Positions 60,119 to 64,000 of a stretch of 64,000 nt of DNA are shown piece after piece. Every line of letters starts with the position of its first letter. Positions within the stretch are counted from its first letter, which is position 1. The notes under the pieces are model-generated. The model did not search any database and had not been told where the DNA came from. It was given only the letters and a program-made list of their open reading frames with translations. The DNA is from Melastoma dodecandrum (Eukaryota; Streptophyta; Magnoliopsida; Myrtales; Melastomataceae). A program made the position numbers and the translations under genes. The DNA lies in assembly GCA_029817715.1 (NCBI GenBank), contig JARUPY010000154.1:4305501-4369500 (forward strand). The letters run 5' to 3'.

Positions 60119-62455
60119 CTAAGGATCCAACAAAGCATTCATATTTTGATCATAATAATCATCTCCCTCGTCAGCCATATCATCTTCATTCTCCTCCTCG
60201 GGTACATCATCTTCAAATCTTATAATATGCAAATCATCACCAACACTACTAACTCCCGCTTCATCTCCAACTCGTAGAACATCTTCATTTGTAGTGTCAA
60301 TTTCCTCTTCTAAGTTTTGCGCATCTTCATCAGTAATGATCCATTCATCATCTGAGGAAAGATCATCAATCTCATAATCCTTGGGTGTTCTTGTTTGCTT
60401 ATTCTTTCCCAACTTCGAGTTAGCCATCACAAAAACTACATCATTCATAGTTTTCTGTTTCAAACGGTTTCTTTTTTTTGTATGAACCTAAACAAACACA
60501 AGAAGACAAGTAATGGAAATAGTCAACTTCAATTTACTAGGAACTTTAAGTTAAATAAAATGTTTATGACGTGAAAGTTACCATCTCAAAAGCACTCCAA
60601 TTTCTCTCGCAACCAGAAGAGCTGCACGTAAGGCTGAGGACGCGAATAACAAATTTCTGCAACTCTGGATATTGACTCCCATAAGACTCCCACCATTGTG
60701 CCGGTGTTTTGGTATTAAGTGCTTGCTTAGCAACTATACTTCCGAGCATCCCTGACTTGCTTTTAAAGTCCTCAGTTGAGAATCAATCTTGGATATCTCT
60801 TCAACATCTCCCCCAATCTTCTGCATGCAATCATATAGTCCCTTTTTCACTTCATAGTCAGCTTTGAAATCGGAACCATAATGTAGTTTAGGATTCAAAT
60901 AATAGCCTGCTGCATGAAGAGGCCTATGCATCTGATTATCCCATCGCTGATCAATAATTTCCCACAATGGCAGATAGCTGAACAATGAAAATGACAAACA
61001 TATTTAATTTCAAAATTAGCTAGGAAATAAAAAGAATAACCAGAATTACATTCTCTTGACTCCATTGAAGACACTTTGAATCTTTTCTTTAGCTTTGTTC
61101 ATCTCATCGTAAATAAACCCCATTGCTGGCTTCTCATCAGAATCAACCAACCTTAACACTTTGACCAAGGGAAACGCACCCTTTAGACAAATGACAATGC
61201 TCTTCCAAAACGTCTTATCCGTAATCATTTCTTCAAGATGTTTCCCTTCATTTGTCTTTGCACATTGGTTGGCCTTCCACTGATCAGAAGTAAACATCCT
61301 CACCAAAGCTCCTTTGTTGTCATTCAAGCATCCCAAAGTGAGATATGCAGTTGCAAAACGAGTCGCACCTGTTCTCACTAAATCATTTCCATTGGTGAAG
61401 CTTTGTAACATTGAAATGAGAGATGTTCTTCCATAGATGTAAGTTGTTATCTTCTTTCCACTTGAGATGGTCTCCCTGTGAAGTGGTATTTTTTTCTCAA
61501 AGTCTTCCAACATTAGATCAATGCAGTGGGCAGCGCAAGGAGTCCAATATAAACTCTTTCTTTTCTCCATCAATAACTTTCCCGCAGCCTTGTAATTTGC
61601 CGCATTATCTGTAACAACCTGGATAACATTCTCTTCTCCAACCTCCTCAACAACATCATCAATCATCTCATAGATATTGTCGGCATTCTTACAAACGTGA
61701 GAGGCATCTGTGGATTTTAAGAAAACGGTACCTCTTGGACTATTAACCAGAAAATTTAGAATAGTCCTCCTTCGCTTGTCAGTCCATCCATCAGTCATGA
61801 TAGAGCATCCAAAGTTCTTCCAATGATTCTTATGCTCCTGAATAGCCTCTTTAGTCGAATCAACTTTCTGCTTCAAATACTTCACTCGAATCTCATGGTA
61901 AGAAGGTGGCTTGAACCCAATTCCATGTCTAGCAACCAGTTCAAGCATCTTATGATATTCTTCACTCCTTGCCACATTGAAGGGAATGACATTGTTGTAG
62001 AAAAAAGATGCAATTGCTTCCGAAGCCTCCTCTCTAAGTTCCTTCTTGAACATGGTATTGATCGTTTGATGAGAGCTTACACTTTTTCTAAACATATTCT
62101 TTTCGGATTGAGTGGAATCTGTGCTTGCTTGCCCATCATCAAACGAAGACAACTTTGACTTCTTAAACAATCTTTCTTGCAAAGTACAAACAATCTCCAT
62201 CATCTTGCTTTTCACATCATCAGGGACTGCTCTACACGCTCCAACATCTTTATTTGTTCCGGCAAGATGATGCTTTAATCTGTAAACGCCTCCACTCATC
62301 ACTTTCTCACAATATTTGCACTTAATGATTCTCGAATTGCTATCAACAGCGATACCATGCTCCCAGGCCACATCTTCCCTAGCTCCAGGAGCATTTTTTG
62401 GAGTCTTGCGTTTTGGTGCAGGTGCGGCACGTGAAGAATTACCACTTTCAGACAT
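60119..62455 (-). CDS. hAT transposase (BED finger, DUF659, C-terminal dimerisation region), frame broken once
   Basis: Exons 62455-61050, 60977-60582 and 60487-60119. The N-terminus holds a BED-type zinc finger (CKYCEKVMSGGVYRLKHHLAG; Cys46, Cys49, His62/63). A DUF659-like core follows (IMTDGWTDKRRRTILNFLV, VTDNAANYKAAGKLL, WTPCAAHCIDLMLEDF), in keeping with the RNase H-like catalytic fold of hAT transposases. The dimerisation end has ELQKFVIRVLSLTCSSSGCERNW. Splice joins VKR-I-YLPLWEIID and AFEM-VHTKKRNR are supported by phase and family resemblance. The C-terminus is a long acidic tail. Within exon 2 the frame must shift by one base at about 60751-60765 (around the AGCAAGTCAGGG stretch, minus strand) to join both homologous halves. 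As it stands, translation ends at 60734, so this copy is probably non-autonomous or carries a sequence error. Confidence 0.85.
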
Positions 62456-63764
62456 GGTTACCTACAGACCAACAACAGACAAGCTAACTTAATCGGTGTT
62501 TTGAATACCGAAATAGCTATTGTAACAATGATAGAGAATTCTAAAACTATTCCTGCAAAGAATGAGAGCAAAAGATCACTAGCAATTATAACAAGAAAAC
62601 CTACTTCCCCGGAACAAAATCCTACCCACAACAATATGGAGGAAAAAGCAATTATACGATAAAAAGAGGAGGCTTTTCCCGACCTTTATATGTTCCTGTT
62701 ACATTCCAAGGGGCAAAGGAACCCAATTCACTGCCATCTTTTCTAACTAGCACAATCTGTAAGAAACAAGCCCAGTATCAAATAACAAATCAAGCAGCGA
62801 ACCCAAATCCAAGCATGGGCAGTCTAACTCCACCGATTTATATCAATAAGTTTGAATAACAATAGAACTCCAACTACTTTAACTTCTCGCATTACACAAC
62901 TCCACCGATTTATCCCATGCCCAGGAACGAAGGTCGCAATACTACCAACTACAACTGCCCGCCACAATAACGAGAAACAAGCGAATAGAATTATCCCCTG
63001 ACCAGCGATCGAAGTTTGAAACCGAGTTTCCCAACTTTGAAAATTAAATTTGATGTTTCTAATGCCGAAATCTTAGCATTAGTCTAAAAAATATGAGTTC
63101 GATCGACTTATTTTGTCAAAATATTTTGTGAACTAAAGTCACAAAAGGAACATAACCCGTCGGCGCTAGGCATAAAAGGCCCTTTCTATCCACCAGACAA
63201 TAATAATGTGGTATCACCAGACAAACTAGTCGAGTCCATTAAACCCCCAATCTCAGAGGAAGATACTGCACATCTTTTAAAGTTAGCCCTACATTTTATT
63301 CTACAAACGAATATTATCCAATTTAAAAAAGTACCACCCATCACATCACACAACACCCCCCACCCAAACACACTTCTCTGGTGGCCCTGCCGATCATAAT
63401 GAGTAACATCACAAGGCCAAATAACAAAAAGAAAAAATAATAATAATGATAGACTACATCATCATCGTCAGGAAGTCAAAATCGACTCCAGGGGAAGGGC
63501 CAACTTTCGACATCAGCACTGGATTTTCACTTTAAAAGACAAACAAAAACGAAAGAATTAAGAGCATGGATCGATCTCTAAGCAAGAACACAAACTCATC
63601 ATTGGTCTTTAGTACTTGATTTCTCTGTTCGGTTCAAAGGATTGGGAAGAATTTGGGAGTTAAATTGGCGGCTGGAGCGAGATAATAGAAATAGGATTTA
63701 GAAAGAAAAATATTTTTTGATTTCAATATTTAGTAATATAATTATAATTTACTATTTTAAAATA

Positions 63765-63929
63765 TTCCGATTTTATCTACGATTTCGCTCCCACGATTCT
63801 ACACTCGATCTTACGATCCCACTACGATTTTACCTGACAGCGTTTTTACGTGCGATTTAACTCGCGATGTCCCCAAAAATCGTAAACTCGTAAGATTTTA
63901 CGTGTAAAATCGCAATTTTGACTACCATG
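63765..63929. repeat. Right end and subterminal repeats of the hAT element
   Basis: Many copies of ACGATTTTA, CGATCTTACGATCC and TAAAATCG-like motifs in both orientations before the terminal ATTTTGACTACCATG. The counterpart of the left subterminal region. Confidence 0.65.
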
Positions 63930-63937
63930 CTCCCGAC
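63930..63937 (+). repeat. hAT target-site duplication, right copy
   Basis: CTCCCGAC, identical to 59814-59821. Collapsing element plus one copy restores an uninterrupted host reading frame. Confidence 0.92.
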
Positions 63938-64000
63938 GATGCCCTGACTTACGGGGAGATTGACCCACAATGATCTTCTCTGGTATATTCTCTGCCGCCA

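Larger units (their letters stand above)
59822..63929 (-). mobile_element. Complete hAT DNA transposon, 4,108 bp
   Basis: Bounded by an 8-bp target duplication and short terminal inverted repeats: left AATGGTAGTCAAAATCG, right end inverted CATGGTAGTCAAAATTG. It encodes a BED-finger/DUF659/hAT-dimerisation transposase on the minus strand, followed by ~300 bp to the left end. About 1.47 kb of non-coding DNA lies between the transposase start and the right end. Both subterminal regions are packed with CGATTTTA/TAAAATCG-like motifs. Ends and target duplication show little decay, suggesting a recent insertion. Confidence 0.92.
59156..64000 (-). pseudogene. DUF593 (GTD-binding) myosin-binding-protein gene, C-terminal part, interrupted by hAT
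   Basis: The host gene runs off the right edge of the window. The exon reads from 64000 to 63930 (AAENIPEKIIVGQSPRK), is broken by a 4.1 kb transposon, and resumes at 59821 in the same frame to 59612. It then splices to 59525-59302 (DPDIAKLYMRLQALEADRES, TDKAQMLLIKEIAQHL, KQQSFFGGFF) and 59206-59156 (VIYVPFFRRKGRRPN, stop). The PDI-LY-RLQALEADRES and DKAQ-LL-KEIAQ blocks are typical of the C-terminal coiled region of plant MYOB proteins, adaptors that link myosin XI to vesicles through the DUF593 domain (not in this window). Reading from the host exon into the transposon gives 27 foreign codons, then TAA. This allele should therefore make a truncated protein unless the insert is spliced or excised. 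Confidence 0.72.

Overview
This window is nuclear DNA from a flowering plant, most likely a eudicot; I cannot name the species. The reasons are multi-exon genes with GT-AG introns, plant-only families (ALMT, Dof, CDPK, SYP1 syntaxin, U-box/ARM, ATL and RHF ligases, half-size ABCG) and plant retrotransposons in AT-rich intergenic DNA. Exon joins below were worked out by eye from splice consensus, reading phase and family resemblance.

Layout. 1-1763: 3' part of an aluminium-activated malate transporter gene (+). 4499-5752: single-exon PUB22/23/24-type U-box ligase (+). 7712-20671: a ~4.65 kb segment carrying a Dof transcription factor gene (-) is present twice in direct orientation. A 5'-truncated Sirevirus-like Ty1/copia element lies between the copies (12343-15992: env-like ORF, two polypurine tracts, a 1,860-bp LTR packed with small palindromes). 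21752-22975: SYP121/PEN1-like syntaxin (+). 24916-25467: ATL RING-H2 ligase (+). 27274-28418: secreted ML-domain lipid-binding protein (+). 28845-32580: NT-C2 (EEIG1/EHBP1-type) protein (-). 34232-34940: Mal d 1/Fra a 1-associated-like protein (+). 35690-36705: LINE remnant holding a foldback insert. 36966-38789: RHF2A-like RING ligase (-). 41340-41933: Cys-rich conserved plant protein (-). 42780-44254: a 1.45 kb nested palindromic foldback transposon with its target duplication. 47467-47574: possible 35-aa membrane peptide (-). 47989-51741: ABCG22-like transporter (-). 55458-57745: CPK1/2-like calcium-dependent kinase (-). 59156-64000: C-terminal part of a DUF593 myosin-binding-protein gene (-), split in an exon by a complete 4.1 kb hAT transposon with an 8-bp target duplication.

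There are no operons; genes are independent. By family knowledge several act at the plasma membrane in signalling, defence or guard cells (ALMT, PUB22/23/24, SYP121, ABCG22, CPK1), but nothing in the sequence shows they work together. The most unusual items are the palindrome arrays with compensating arm changes in the Sirevirus LTR, the nested 1.45 kb palindrome, the hAT insertion into a coding exon, and an ABCG22 homologue whose Walker B glutamate is replaced by glycine.
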